Assembly (NCBI RefSeq): GCF_000711895.1
Contig: NZ_JONO01000048.1
Location: 1 to 36,597, forward strand
Direction: 5' to 3'
Origin: Photorhabdus australis DSM 17609
GTDB taxonomy: Bacteria; Pseudomonadota; Gammaproteobacteria; Enterobacterales; Enterobacteriaceae
Length of the DNA: 36,597 nt
Shown here: positions 28,831-36,597 of the stretch, piece after piece
Layout of the letters: every line of letters begins with the position of its first letter
Position numbering within the stretch: position 1 is the first letter of the stretch
The notes under the pieces: model-generated
Databases searched by the model: none
Seen by the model: only the letters and a program-made list of their open reading frames with translations
Told to the model about the DNA's origin: nothing
Translations under genes and position numbers: made by a program

Positions 28831-29250
28831 ATGAAAAAAGGTGTATTACTGAATTCTGAAATTTCAGCCGTAATTTCTCGGCTGGGGCATACTGACCAGA
28901 TTACAATTGGTGATGCTGGATTACCAATTCCTTCTTCAGCCCAGCGGATTGATTTAGCGCTAACCCAGGGTATTCCCTGCTTTATATCTGTTCTCAAAGT
29001 CGTTACTCATGAAATGCAGGTTGAAGCCGCATTTTTAGCAAAGGAGATAATTAGTCATAATCCTTTGATTCATCAATTAATATTGGCTCAGATTAAAGAA
29101 CTTGAGAAACAGCAAGGGAATTCAATCACAATAGAATATATAAGTCATAATACGTTGAAAGAGAAAACGGAACATAGCCGAGCGATGATTCGTACAGGGG
29201 AGAATTCTCCTTATGCGAATATCATACTTTGTGCTGGTGTAACTTTCTGA
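28831..29250 (+). CDS. rbsD: D-ribose pyranase RbsD
   Basis: RbsD converts between pyranose and furanose forms of ribose, so that incoming sugar becomes a substrate for RbsK. It is 139 aa as in E. coli. The catalytic His20 lies in [17 protein letters not shown], which also holds Asp28. The C-terminal [20 protein letters not shown] stretch ([10 protein letters not shown]...) completes the active site between subunits. It is the first gene of the rbs operon, and its stop overlaps the rbsA ribosome binding site. Confidence 0.97.
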   Translation: MKKGVLLNSEISAVISRLGHTDQITIGDAGLPIPSSAQRIDLALTQGIPCFISVLKVVTHEMQVEAAFLAKEIISHNPLIHQLILAQIKELEKQQGNSITIEYISHNTLKEKTEHSRAMIRTGENSPYANIILCAGVTF

Positions 29251-29257
29251 GGTGGTT

Positions 29258-30763
29258 ATGCAACCTGTACTAGAACTAAAAGGAATCGGTAAATCCTTTC
29301 CTGGTGTCAAAGCATTATCTGATGCGGCGTTACGAGTTTACCCGGGCAAAGTTATGGCATTGGTCGGAGAGAATGGTGCAGGTAAATCCACGATGATGAA
29401 AGTGTTAACTGGAATATATACCAGAGATACAGGTATGATTCGTTATTTGGGCAAAGATGTGACTTTTTCTAGCCCTAAATCTTCTCAGGAAGCGGGTATC
29501 GGAATTATTCATCAAGAATTAAATCTTATTCCTCAATTGACTATTGCTGAAAATATTTTTTTGGGACGCGAATTTGTTAATAAGTTCGGTACCATAGACT
29601 GGAAGAAGATGTATCAGGAAGCGGATCGCCTTTTGAGAAAGTTGAATCTGAGTTATAGCAGTCACCAGCGGGTAACTGAACTTTCTATCGGTGAACAGCA
29701 AATGGTTGAAATAGCCAAGGTACTGAGTTTTGAATCCAAAGTCATTATTATGGATGAGCCAACAGATGCACTGACTGATACAGAAACTAAATCGATGTTC
29801 AGAGTGATACGTGAACTGAAATACCAAGGATGCGGTATTGTTTATATATCCCATCGTCTGAAAGATATTTTTGAAATATGTGATGACGTTACGATACTCC
29901 GTGATGGGCAATTTATTGGTGAAAAACAGGTAAAAGAATTAAAAGAAGACAACTTAATTGAAATGATGGTTGGTCGAAAATTGGAAGATCAATATCCCCG
30001 TCTGAATTTACCTTGTGGTAAGAAACGGCTTGAAATTGAGAAAATTTCTGGCCCCGGTGTAAGGAATGTCAGTTTTTCCCTTTATCGCGGAGAAATTCTG
30101 GGTATATCGGGGCTGATGGGAGCTGGCCGAACGGAATTAATGAGAATTATTTATGGTGCATTGCCAAAAACACAGGGGCAGATCACTTTGGATGGGAATC
30201 CCGTTATAACTCGTAATCCTCAGGATGCGTTAGCTTATGGAATTGTTTATATTTCAGAAGATCGGAAACGTGATGGCTTAGTTTTGGGTATGTCAGTTAA
30301 AGAGAATATGTCTCTGACTGCCTTACGTTATTTCAGTAATAAGTCAGGTAGCTTGAATCATAAAGAAGAGCAACAGGCAGTTAATGACTTTATTAAACTA
30401 TTTAATATAAAAACACCGTCAATGGAACAGACTATTAATCTGCTTTCTGGTGGTAATCAGCAAAAAGTGGCAATTGCTCGTGGATTAATGACCAGGCCAA
30501 AAGTTCTTATCTTAGATGAGCCCACTCGAGGTATAGATGTTGGTGCGAAAAAAGAAATTTATCAGCTGATCAATCAGTTTAAAAAAGAAGGTCTGAGTAT
30601 CATCTTGGTTTCTTCTGAAATGCCGGAAGTGATAGGAATGAGTGACAGAATTTTGGTCATGTATGAAGGACATATCAGCGCAGAATTCTTTGCTGAGCAA
30701 GCAACTCAAAAAGCTTTAATGGCGGCAGCTGTTGGTAAACATCACGATGTGGTTCAGGAGTAA
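29258..30763 (+). CDS. rbsA: Ribose ABC transporter ATP-binding protein RbsA
   Basis: RbsA carries two fused ABC ATPase domains and powers ribose import with RbsC and RbsB. The first domain has Walker [10 protein letters not shown] at 37-45, the signature LSIGEQQ and [11 protein letters not shown]. In the second, Walker A is degenerate (GLMGAGRTE), the signature is LSGGNQQ, and Walker B is [11 protein letters not shown]. Degeneracy of the second site is normal in this sugar-transporter class. I start at ATG 29258 behind GAGGTGG (501 aa, as E. coli), not the GTG two codons upstream. It is translationally close to rbsC. Confidence 0.97.
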   Translation: MQPVLELKGIGKSFPGVKALSDAALRVYPGKVMALVGENGAGKSTMMKVLTGIYTRDTGMIRYLGKDVTFSSPKSSQEAGIGIIHQELNLIPQLTIAENIFLGREFVNKFGTIDWKKMYQEADRLLRKLNLSYSSHQRVTELSIGEQQMVEIAKVLSFESKVIIMDEPTDALTDTETKSMFRVIRELKYQGCGIVYISHRLKDIFEICDDVTILRDGQFIGEKQVKELKEDNLIEMMVGRKLEDQYPRLNLPCGKKRLEIEKISGPGVRNVSFSLYRGEILGISGLMGAGRTELMRIIYGALPKTQGQITLDGNPVITRNPQDALAYGIVYISEDRKRDGLVLGMSVKENMSLTALRYFSNKSGSLNHKEEQQAVNDFIKLFNIKTPSMEQTINLLSGGNQQKVAIARGLMTRPKVLILDEPTRGIDVGAKKEIYQLINQFKKEGLSIILVSSEMPEVIGMSDRILVMYEGHISAEFFAEQATQKALMAAAVGKHHDVVQE

Positions 30764-30769
30764 TTCAGT

Positions 30770-31741
30770 ATGAATTCTAATGCATCACTGACATATAAAC
30801 GTTGGTTTACTAAAGAATGGTTGCTGGAGCAAAAATCGCTGATTGCGTTGTTAGTGCTAATAATAGTAGTTTCCTCTCTTAGTCCGAATTTTTTCACTTT
30901 AGATAATTTATTCAATATTCTTCAACAGACATCAGTTAACGCCATTATGGCTGTTGGGATGACATTGGTCATTCTGACGTCGGGTATTGATCTATCTGTT
31001 GGTTCAGTGCTTGCGTTGACAGGCGCAGTAGCAGCTTCTCTGGTTAATATGGATGTTAATGCATTGGTGGCGATAATCGGTGCTTTAACTTTAGGCGCTG
31101 CGATCGGAGCTGGTACAGGAATAATTATTGCTAAAGGTAAAATACAAGCCTTCATCGCTACTCTGGTCATGATGCTATTACTTCGTGGAATAACTCGTGT
31201 CTATACTGATAGCAGCCCGATAAATACAGGATTCAGTAATAATGCGGAGCTGTTTAGCTGGTTTGGTATTGGTCGTCCATTAGGTATTCCTACTCCAATA
31301 TGGTTGATGTTGATAGTTTTTGTTATTGCTTGGTATATCCTGCACCATACCCGCTTGGGTCGTTATATTTACGCTTTAGGCGGTAATGAATCAGCTACTC
31401 GTTTATCCGGTATCAGCGTCGATAAAATCAAGATTATCGTTTATTCCTTATGTGGCTTGCTGACCGCGCTGGCAAGTATTATTGAGGTCGCTCGTCTTTC
31501 CTCCGCCCAGCCAATGGCAGGGAATGGGTATGAATTGGATGCAATTGCTGCCGTAGTATTGGGAGGAACCCGTCTGTCAGGTGGTAAAGGGTTAATTGTT
31601 GGTACTCTAATTGGTGCGTTAATTCTCGGTTTTTTAAATAATGGCTTAAACTTATTAGGTATTTCTTCTAACTACCAGATGATAGTTAAAGCAGTTGTAA
31701 TATTGTTGGCAGTTCTGATTGATAACAAAAGTGGTAAATAA
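30770..31741 (+). CDS. rbsC: Ribose ABC transporter permease RbsC
   Basis: The membrane component of the ribose importer, 323 aa (E. coli 321), with eight to ten hydrophobic segments. Typical stretches are ILTSGIDLSVGSVLALTGAV near 69-88 and the cytoplasmic coupling loop GGNESATRLSGISVDKIKI, which docks on RbsA. The AGNGYELDAIAAVVLGGTRL stretch is shared by all members of this permease family. The AGGAG of its ribosome binding site overlaps the end of rbsA. Confidence 0.97.
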   Translation: MNSNASLTYKRWFTKEWLLEQKSLIALLVLIIVVSSLSPNFFTLDNLFNILQQTSVNAIMAVGMTLVILTSGIDLSVGSVLALTGAVAASLVNMDVNALVAIIGALTLGAAIGAGTGIIIAKGKIQAFIATLVMMLLLRGITRVYTDSSPINTGFSNNAELFSWFGIGRPLGIPTPIWLMLIVFVIAWYILHHTRLGRYIYALGGNESATRLSGISVDKIKIIVYSLCGLLTALASIIEVARLSSAQPMAGNGYELDAIAAVVLGGTRLSGGKGLIVGTLIGALILGFLNNGLNLLGISSNYQMIVKAVVILLAVLIDNKSGK

Positions 31742-31765
31742 CCTTATCCTACAGGAAATAACACA

Positions 31766-32656
31766 ATGAAAATGAAGAAACTGGCAGCAATCTTATCTGC
31801 TGTTGCATTAAGTGTAACTATGAGCGCAAATACATTGGCAAAAGACGCTATCGCATTGGTCATTTCTACACTGAATAATCCATTCTTTGTCACTATGAAA
31901 GACAGCGCTCAAAAAGAAGCAAATAAGTTGGGCTATAACTTGATTGTCCTGGATTCTCAGGATAATCCTGCGAAAGAATTGGCCAACGTTCAGGATCTGA
32001 CAGTACGTGGTATTAAATTGATGTTAATTAATCCAACTGACTCTGATGCTGTAGGTAATGCCATTATTATGGCTAACAATGCGAAAATTCCGGTAGTTAC
32101 TCTCGATCGGATGGCGAATAAAGGCAGAGTTGTTAGCCATATTGCTTCTGATAACCGGCGGGGAAGTAAAATAGCAGGTGATTTTATTGCTGAAAAACTA
32201 GGAAATGGGGCACAAGTTATTCAGTTGGAAGGTATTACTGGTACATCTGCTGCTCGCGAGCGCGGTGAAGGATTTAATAAAGTGGCACAAGAGCATAAAT
32301 TTAATGTGCTGATTAGTCAGCCTGCTGATTTTGACCGTACCAAAGGTTTGAATGTTATGCAGAATTTATTAATGGTTTATCCACATGTGCAAGCTGTGTT
32401 TGCTCAAAATGATGAAATGGCGTTGGGTGCTCTGCGTGCTTTGCAGACAACGGGGAAGAACGATGTATTAGTTGTTGGTTTTGATGGTACTGAAGATGGT
32501 ATCAAAGCTGTTCAAGGTGGAAAGCTAGGAGCAACAATCGCTCAGCGTCCTGATCAGATTGGTATCATTGGTATTCAGACAGCCGATAAGGTGCTGAAAG
32601 GTGAAAAAGTTGATGCCATCATTCCTGTAGAGTTGGAGTTAGTTATTAAAAAATAA
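31766..32656 (+). CDS. rbsB: Periplasmic ribose-binding protein RbsB
   Basis: A high-affinity ribose receptor for the transporter and, in bacteria with Trg, for chemotaxis. Length is 296 aa, as E. coli. Residues 1-25 form a Sec signal peptide, with cleavage expected after ANTLA. The mature part has the ligand residues of the family in [22 protein letters not shown] and the [17 protein letters not shown] segment. A GC-rich hairpin just after its stop may help maintain a higher level of this part of the transcript. Confidence 0.97.
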   Translation: MKMKKLAAILSAVALSVTMSANTLAKDAIALVISTLNNPFFVTMKDSAQKEANKLGYNLIVLDSQDNPAKELANVQDLTVRGIKLMLINPTDSDAVGNAIIMANNAKIPVVTLDRMANKGRVVSHIASDNRRGSKIAGDFIAEKLGNGAQVIQLEGITGTSAARERGEGFNKVAQEHKFNVLISQPADFDRTKGLNVMQNLLMVYPHVQAVFAQNDEMALGALRALQTTGKNDVLVVGFDGTEDGIKAVQGGKLGATIAQRPDQIGIIGIQTADKVLKGEKVDAIIPVELELVIKK

Positions 32657-32669
32657 GCCAATGTGACTG

Positions 32670-32695
32670 TGCCGTTGCTATTCATGGTGGCGGCA
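32670..32695 (+). other. Hairpin between rbsB and rbsK
   Basis: TGCCGTTGC can pair with GGTGGCGGCA (nine pairs, three of them G-U) around an 8-base loop, 14 bp after rbsB. It has no T-run, so it is more likely a 3'-end stabiliser than a terminator. Confidence 0.4.
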
Positions 32696-32714
32696 TGATG
32701 GAAAAGGATGAAGA

Positions 32715-33644
32715 ATGGGTACGGCAAAACTTGCGGTGGTTGGCAGCATCAATGCTGACCATATATTAAATCTTGAATCATTCCCTCGTCCGGGTGAAAC
32801 GGTGATCGGGAAACAATATCAGATTGCTTTTGGTGGTAAAGGTGCTAACCAAGCGGTAGCAGCAAGTCGCAGTGGCGCTGACATTACATTTATTGCTTGT
32901 GTAGGTCAGGATGATATTGGTTCCCGTATTTGCCAGCAATTGGCAATGGATAATATTAACACCTCTAGCATTGAAGCTATTGAAGGAGAAACAACGGGTG
33001 TCGCACTGATTCTTGTTAATCAACAAGGTGAAAATGTTATTTGCATTAATGCAGGCGCTAATGCTGCGTTAACACCAACATATTTTCATCGTTACCAAAA
33101 TATTGTCAAAGAAGCGGATGCATTATTAATACAACTTGAATCACCATTGGAAACTGTACAACTTGCGGCAGAGACAGCTAGACAGAATAATACAAAAGTC
33201 ATACTAAATCCGGCGCCGGCACAAAAATTATCTGATCAGTTACTCTCATTGGTGGACATTATTACGCCGAATGAAACCGAAGTTGAATATCTGACAGGAA
33301 TTACAGTAAAAAATAATTCTGATGCGGAAAAGGCTGCTCAGGTGTTGCATGATAAAGGTATTGAAACAGTAATTATCACATTAGGTAGTTGTGGAGTATG
33401 GTTGAGTGAAAAAGGTCAGAAAGGAAAAATTGTTCCAGGATTTAAAGTTAAAGCTGTAGATACTATTGCGGCAGGAGATACTTTCAATGGCGCATTAGTG
33501 ACGGCACTATTGGAAGGAAAAGTAATGTTATCGGCTGTACGATTTGCTCATTCTGCTGCTGCAATAGCAGTAACCCGTCAGGGAGCTCAACCTTCTATTC
33601 CATGGCGAAATGAAATTGAAGCATTTTTAACTGAACAGGATTAA
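32715..33644 (+). CDS. rbsK: Ribokinase RbsK
   Basis: RbsK phosphorylates ribose to ribose-5-phosphate, which enters the pentose phosphate pathway. It is a PfkB-family kinase of 309 aa. The substrate signature [12 protein letters not shown] is at 39-50 and the ATP/catalytic signature [20 protein letters not shown] near 247-266 contains the catalytic aspartate. The ATG lies behind AAGGATGAAGA, 58 bp after rbsB, and rbsR begins 2 bp after its stop. Confidence 0.97.
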   Translation: MGTAKLAVVGSINADHILNLESFPRPGETVIGKQYQIAFGGKGANQAVAASRSGADITFIACVGQDDIGSRICQQLAMDNINTSSIEAIEGETTGVALILVNQQGENVICINAGANAALTPTYFHRYQNIVKEADALLIQLESPLETVQLAAETARQNNTKVILNPAPAQKLSDQLLSLVDIITPNETEVEYLTGITVKNNSDAEKAAQVLHDKGIETVIITLGSCGVWLSEKGQKGKIVPGFKVKAVDTIAAGDTFNGALVTALLEGKVMLSAVRFAHSAAAIAVTRQGAQPSIPWRNEIEAFLTEQD

Positions 33645-33646
33645 CA

Positions 33647-34648
33647 GTGGCTACAATCAAAGATGTTGCTCGCTTTGCGGGTGTTTCTACATCAACTGTG
33701 TCTCATGTTATTAACAATAACCGTTATGTCAGTGATGGTATAAAAAAGAAAGTTAATGATGCTATTAATCAACTGAATTATGCACCATCTGCGCTTGCCC
33801 GAAGTCTCAAAATCAAGCAAACCAAAACCATTGGTATGTTGGTAACAACCAGTAATAACCCTTTTTATGCTGAAATTGTAAGAGGGGTGGAACGAAGCTG
33901 TTATGAACGTGGTTACAGTCTTATTCTGTGTAATACCGAAGGTGATATCAAACGGATGGACCACAGCATGGAAACTCTGTTGCAAAAACGGGTAGATGGA
34001 TTGCTTATCATGTGTACTGAAAATCAATGTACTTCCTGCGATGTCTTGCGTCGTTATCCTCCTTTACCAATGGTTATGATGGACTGGTCTCCATTTGATA
34101 TTGTTGGTGATATTATTCAGGACAATTCCTTGTTGGGCGGCGAAATGGCTACTAATCACCTTATTAGCTGTGGTTTTAAAAAAATAGCTTGTATTGCAGG
34201 CCCACAAGATAAAACTCCAGCCCGTCATCGATTGGAAGGATATAGAAAGGCAATGGCAAACGTTGGCTATGTTATTCCTGACGGATATGAAATTTACAGT
34301 GATTTTGAGTTTGCTGGTGGTTTTGAATCAATGCAGAAGTTGTTGTTGCATCCAGAACCACCAGAAGCTATTTTTGCCGGTAATGATGCAATGGCTGTTG
34401 GCGCTTATCAGGCTATTTACCAAGCTGGGCTTTCTGTACCAAATGATATTTCCATCATTGGATATGATGATATCGATCTTGCCCCTTATATGATCCCACC
34501 TTTGACAACCATTCATCAGCCGAAAGATGAACTGGGGAAGTTAGCTATTGATACTTTGCTTTACCGGATGGGTAATCCGAAAAGTGATCCTAAATTGCTA
34601 GTATTAACTCCAACACTAATTGAGCGTAACTCAGTTTTCCGTTCTTAA
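33647..34648 (+). CDS. rbsR: Ribose operon repressor RbsR (LacI family)
   Basis: RbsR represses rbs transcription until ribose is bound. The LacI-type helix-turn-helix ([20 protein letters not shown]) and hinge ([11 protein letters not shown]) are at residues 2-55. The periplasmic-binding-protein-like core follows, with [20 protein letters not shown] near 70-89 and the conserved [16 protein letters not shown] near the end. It uses a GTG start two bases after the rbsK stop, consistent with coupled, low expression. Two matching operators lie upstream of rbsD. Length is 333 aa (E. coli 330). Its TAA stop shares the TTAA with the stop of the convergent hsrA. Confidence 0.97.
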   Translation: MATIKDVARFAGVSTSTVSHVINNNRYVSDGIKKKVNDAINQLNYAPSALARSLKIKQTKTIGMLVTTSNNPFYAEIVRGVERSCYERGYSLILCNTEGDIKRMDHSMETLLQKRVDGLLIMCTENQCTSCDVLRRYPPLPMVMMDWSPFDIVGDIIQDNSLLGGEMATNHLISCGFKKIACIAGPQDKTPARHRLEGYRKAMANVGYVIPDGYEIYSDFEFAGGFESMQKLLLHPEPPEAIFAGNDAMAVGAYQAIYQAGLSVPNDISIIGYDDIDLAPYMIPPLTTIHQPKDELGKLAIDTLLYRMGNPKSDPKLLVLTPTLIERNSVFRS

Positions 34649-36036
34649 GTGCTCTTTTTCTTAATTAGATTATCTCCATCTTCCTTATGTAGTAATAGGA
34701 AGGTGGAAGAAGAGAGTAAAGTCATTATTCCTACAGTAATAAAAGTGTTATGAAAGTGATCAACTGTTGTTCCATAAGGTATGGAGTCATAGAAACGGAG
34801 AATAGCTGCGCTTATTGCAACACCGAAACTAATAGATAACTGCTGAGTTACAGCTAATAAACTATTTCCTGAGCTAGCATTATTATTGGTCAGATCAGCT
34901 AGAGTGATGGTATTCATTGAAGTAAACTGAATGGATACAGCCATACCCAGTAAAAATAGCGGAATAATTAAAAGAACAACGGATATTTCTGGTGATTGCA
35001 GTGAAAATTGAGAAATCATCAGGCCAATAATGACTGTTATACTAACCAGTGTCTTACGATAACCAAAGCGAGTCAGTACATTAGTAACAAAAGACTTGGC
35101 AATAATGGAACCAATAGCTGTTGGTGCCATCATCATTCCGGCAGTAACTGCGGGATAACTAAATCCAACTTGTAACATTAAAGGCATCAGAAAAGGAACA
35201 CATCCAGTTCCCAAGCGTGTAACAATATTACCGATGATGCCGATAGAAAATGTGCGGATGCGGAATAAGTTCAGGCTGATTAATGGCTGGATGTGTTTTC
35301 TAGCATGCATCAAGTAGCCAAATAACATTATAAAACCAGCAATCATCATTGTGAGTGGTATATAACTTGGTAATGAACTTTCTCCTAGTAAATCCAAGCT
35401 GACGGAAACCATTATTAAACTCAGTCCGAAAAGTATGAAACCGGAAAAGTCGAATGAACGTTTTGGCATTGTGAAATTAGGCATATGCTTTTTAGCATAA
35501 ATAATTCCCAATAAGCCGATTGGGATATTGATAATAAATATCCAGTGCCAGGTAGCATAAGTTACTAATAATCCACCAAGCATAGGACCAAGAATGGGTC
35601 CTACTAATCCCGGCATAGTGACGAAATTCAGAACGGGTAAAAGTTCACTACGTGGGTATGCGCGTAATAAAGCAAGACGAGCAACAGGCATCATCATTGC
35701 ACCACCAATTCCTTGAATTACTCGGGAAACGACCAGAAAAGCTAAATTTCCTGATAAAGCACAGGCTAGGGAGCCTAGAGAAAACAAGGATACAGCAAAA
35801 ATAAATATTCGGCGGGTACCGAAACGATCTGCTAACCAGCCACTAACCGGAATTAGCAGGGCAACAGTCAGAGTATAACTGACAACAGCAGATTGCATCG
35901 CTAGAGGGGAGTGTTCGAGGCTTTCAGCAATAGCGGGCAATGCTGTGTTGAGAATTGTTGCATCTAAAGCTTGCATAAAGAAAGCTATTGCGGCAATCCA
36001 GGGTAGCCCCGCCATATTACGAGCGGTTTTTACCAT
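34645..36036 (-). CDS. hsrA: MFS drug-exporter-like protein HsrA (DHA2 family)
   Basis: A 463-residue membrane protein of the 14-helix DHA2 drug:proton antiporter group. It sits in the same place as E. coli hsrA (yieO, 475 aa). The first helix carries [20 protein letters not shown] at 21-40, typical of DHA2 members. Motif A ([14 protein letters not shown]) is at 65-78, and motif C-like [15 protein letters not shown] marks antiporters. The substrate is unknown. It is convergent with rbsR, with overlapping stop codons. An inverted repeat 39-54 bp upstream of its ATG may be a regulator site, but no regulator gene is adjacent. Confidence 0.9.
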   Translation of the reverse strand: MVKTARNMAGLPWIAAIAFFMQALDATILNTALPAIAESLEHSPLAMQSAVVSYTLTVALLIPVSGWLADRFGTRRIFIFAVSLFSLGSLACALSGNLAFLVVSRVIQGIGGAMMMPVARLALLRAYPRSELLPVLNFVTMPGLVGPILGPMLGGLLVTYATWHWIFIINIPIGLLGIIYAKKHMPNFTMPKRSFDFSGFILFGLSLIMVSVSLDLLGESSLPSYIPLTMMIAGFIMLFGYLMHARKHIQPLISLNLFRIRTFSIGIIGNIVTRLGTGCVPFLMPLMLQVGFSYPAVTAGMMMAPTAIGSIIAKSFVTNVLTRFGYRKTLVSITVIIGLMISQFSLQSPEISVVLLIIPLFLLGMAVSIQFTSMNTITLADLTNNNASSGNSLLAVTQQLSISFGVAISAAILRFYDSIPYGTTVDHFHNTFITVGIMTLLSSSTFLLLHKEDGDNLIKKKST

Positions 36037-36074
36037 TAAATAATCCTGCTTACCTTTGTCTAACCAGTATTTGA

Positions 36075-36090
36075 TTAGATATTAATCTAA
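36075..36090. promoter_or_regulatory. Inverted repeat upstream of hsrA, possible operator
   Basis: TTAGAT (36075-36080) and ATCTAA (36085-36090) flank ATTA, giving a palindrome between the hsrA start and its probable promoter (TATAGT on the minus strand near 36100). MarR- and TetR-type regulators often use such sites. Confidence 0.35.
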
Positions 36091-36308
36091 CACATTACTA
36101 TATAATATCATTCTCTGTTGTCTGATTTTTTTAGCTCAAAGAAAATAAGAAAGATTTTTCTGTTATTTAAATTGCACTATTATCACTAATTACTTTCAAA
36201 TTTGAGAATAATTACTGTCGATAACATCAGTTATTGTATAAAAAAACTTCCAAAAGTATAAGGTTTGTTGAAAAAATCCGCGAACGAAAGTTTTTTTCAA
36301 ATAAACGC

Positions 36309-36336
36309 TTGCCAGCGCCGAAGAAGGCCCTATAAT
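36309..36336 (+). promoter_or_regulatory. rRNA operon promoter P1
   Basis: TTGCCA (-35), a 16-bp spacer and TATAAT (-10) are followed by GCGCCACCACTGA, the GC-rich discriminator and start region also found in E. coli rrnB P1. Start is expected near 36343. A/T-rich DNA with A- and T-tracts upstream (36270-36305) fits an UP element. This layout is subject to stringent control and Fis activation in E. coli. Confidence 0.9.
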
Positions 36337-36404
36337 GCGCCACCACTGACCGACACAACGTGGATAAACCGGGTGAGGTCAGGCAGGGAAAAGGCAATAA
36401 GCGC

Positions 36405-36432
36405 TTGACTCTGCGGGCGAAAAGCGTAGTAT
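36405..36432 (+). promoter_or_regulatory. rRNA operon promoter P2
   Basis: TTGACT (-35), 16 bp, then TAGTAT (-10). It lies about 96 bp after P1, as in other enterobacterial rrn operons. Confidence 0.82.
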
Positions 36433-36474
36433 ACGCAGCCCGGCTGACGGAGAATGATAATTTTTATGTTGGCC

Positions 36475-36487
36475 CGCTCTTTAACAA
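36475..36487 (+). promoter_or_regulatory. rrn leader boxA antitermination site
   Basis: CGCTCTTTAACAA equals the E. coli rrn boxA (TGCTCTTTAACAA) except for the first base. It continues into the leader ATTAATCAGACAATCTGTGT and GGGCACTC, nearly as in E. coli. The rest of the leader runs to the window edge, and the 16S gene lies beyond it. Confidence 0.9.
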
Positions 36488-36597
36488 TTAATCAGACAAT
36501 CTGTGTGGGCACTCACAAGACCGTATCACAAAAAAATACGTTTTAAAGTCTTGAAGAGTGAAGCGCAGTTAATTCATAACGAACTAACGGTGAGATT

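Noticed and set aside
29252-29257. GTG start for rbsA two codons upstream
   Set aside because: It would overlap the ribosome binding site, and the ATG at 29258 gives the family length.
29519-29911. A 130-codon open frame antisense to rbsA
   Set aside because: rbsA is clearly the real gene, and the antisense product has no family features.
36340-36597. 16S rRNA gene
   Set aside because: The promoters and leader are present, but the window ends before the conserved 16S start, so no rRNA gene is annotated.

Overview
The window looks like the chromosomal origin region of an AT-rich member of the Enterobacterales, most probably Photorhabdus or the closely related Xenorhabdus. The gene order glmS-glmU-atpCDGAHFEBI-rsmG-mnmG-oriC-mioC-asnC/asnA-viaA-ravA-rbsDACBKR-hsrA-rrn is that of E. 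coli, and the proteins are close in sequence and length to their E. coli counterparts. The genus call rests on the AT-rich composition and on tail-fibre sequence of a type I associate with these genera. It is an inference.

Region 1-8.8 kb is a phage-derived accessory block. From left to right it holds the tip of a silent tail-fibre cassette on the minus strand, an intact serine DNA invertase, a 186-type CI repressor on the minus strand with its control region, a small unknown ORF, and a minimal P2-like tail module (X, V, W, J, I, H, fibre-assembly chaperone). After that come a second, promoterless fibre end in reverse orientation and the decayed start of a second invertase. Three 26-bp gix/pix-like crossover sites (81-106, 6364-6389, 8563-8588) share one core. 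The middle site lies inverted inside the fibre gene, so DNA inversion should exchange the receptor-binding end of the fibre. A duplicated fibre end with an amber codon (6836-7331) adds another stored variant. The two edges of the block are homologous to each other, which suggests tandem tail modules that continue to the left of the window. No capsid, terminase, portal, sheath, tube or tape-measure gene lies inside the window.

Region 8.9-9.45 kb carries the zinc-independent ribosomal protein pair rpmE2-rpmJ2 behind a clear Zur-box-like palindrome. Region 9.5-20 kb is glmS-glmU and the complete nine-gene ATP synthase operon, all on the minus strand, with tandem promoters and a CRP-like palindrome upstream of atpI. 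Region 20.5-24.4 kb contains rsmG and mnmG, then the replication origin (AT-rich 13-mers, DnaA boxes and eleven GATC sites within 244 bp), then mioC and asnC.

Region 24.5-34.6 kb has asnA, the RavA-ViaA AAA+/VWA pair, and a ribose uptake and phosphorylation operon with two RbsR operators. The kup gene that separates ravA from rbsD in E. coli is absent. Region 34.6-36.6 kb has the HsrA-like exporter, an inverted repeat upstream of it, and the tandem P1/P2 promoters and boxA leader of an rRNA operon whose 16S gene starts beyond the right edge. yieP, which lies between hsrA and rrn in E. coli, is absent.

Most core genes point away from oriC, with replication. The tail module points towards oriC, against the fork, which fits later acquisition.
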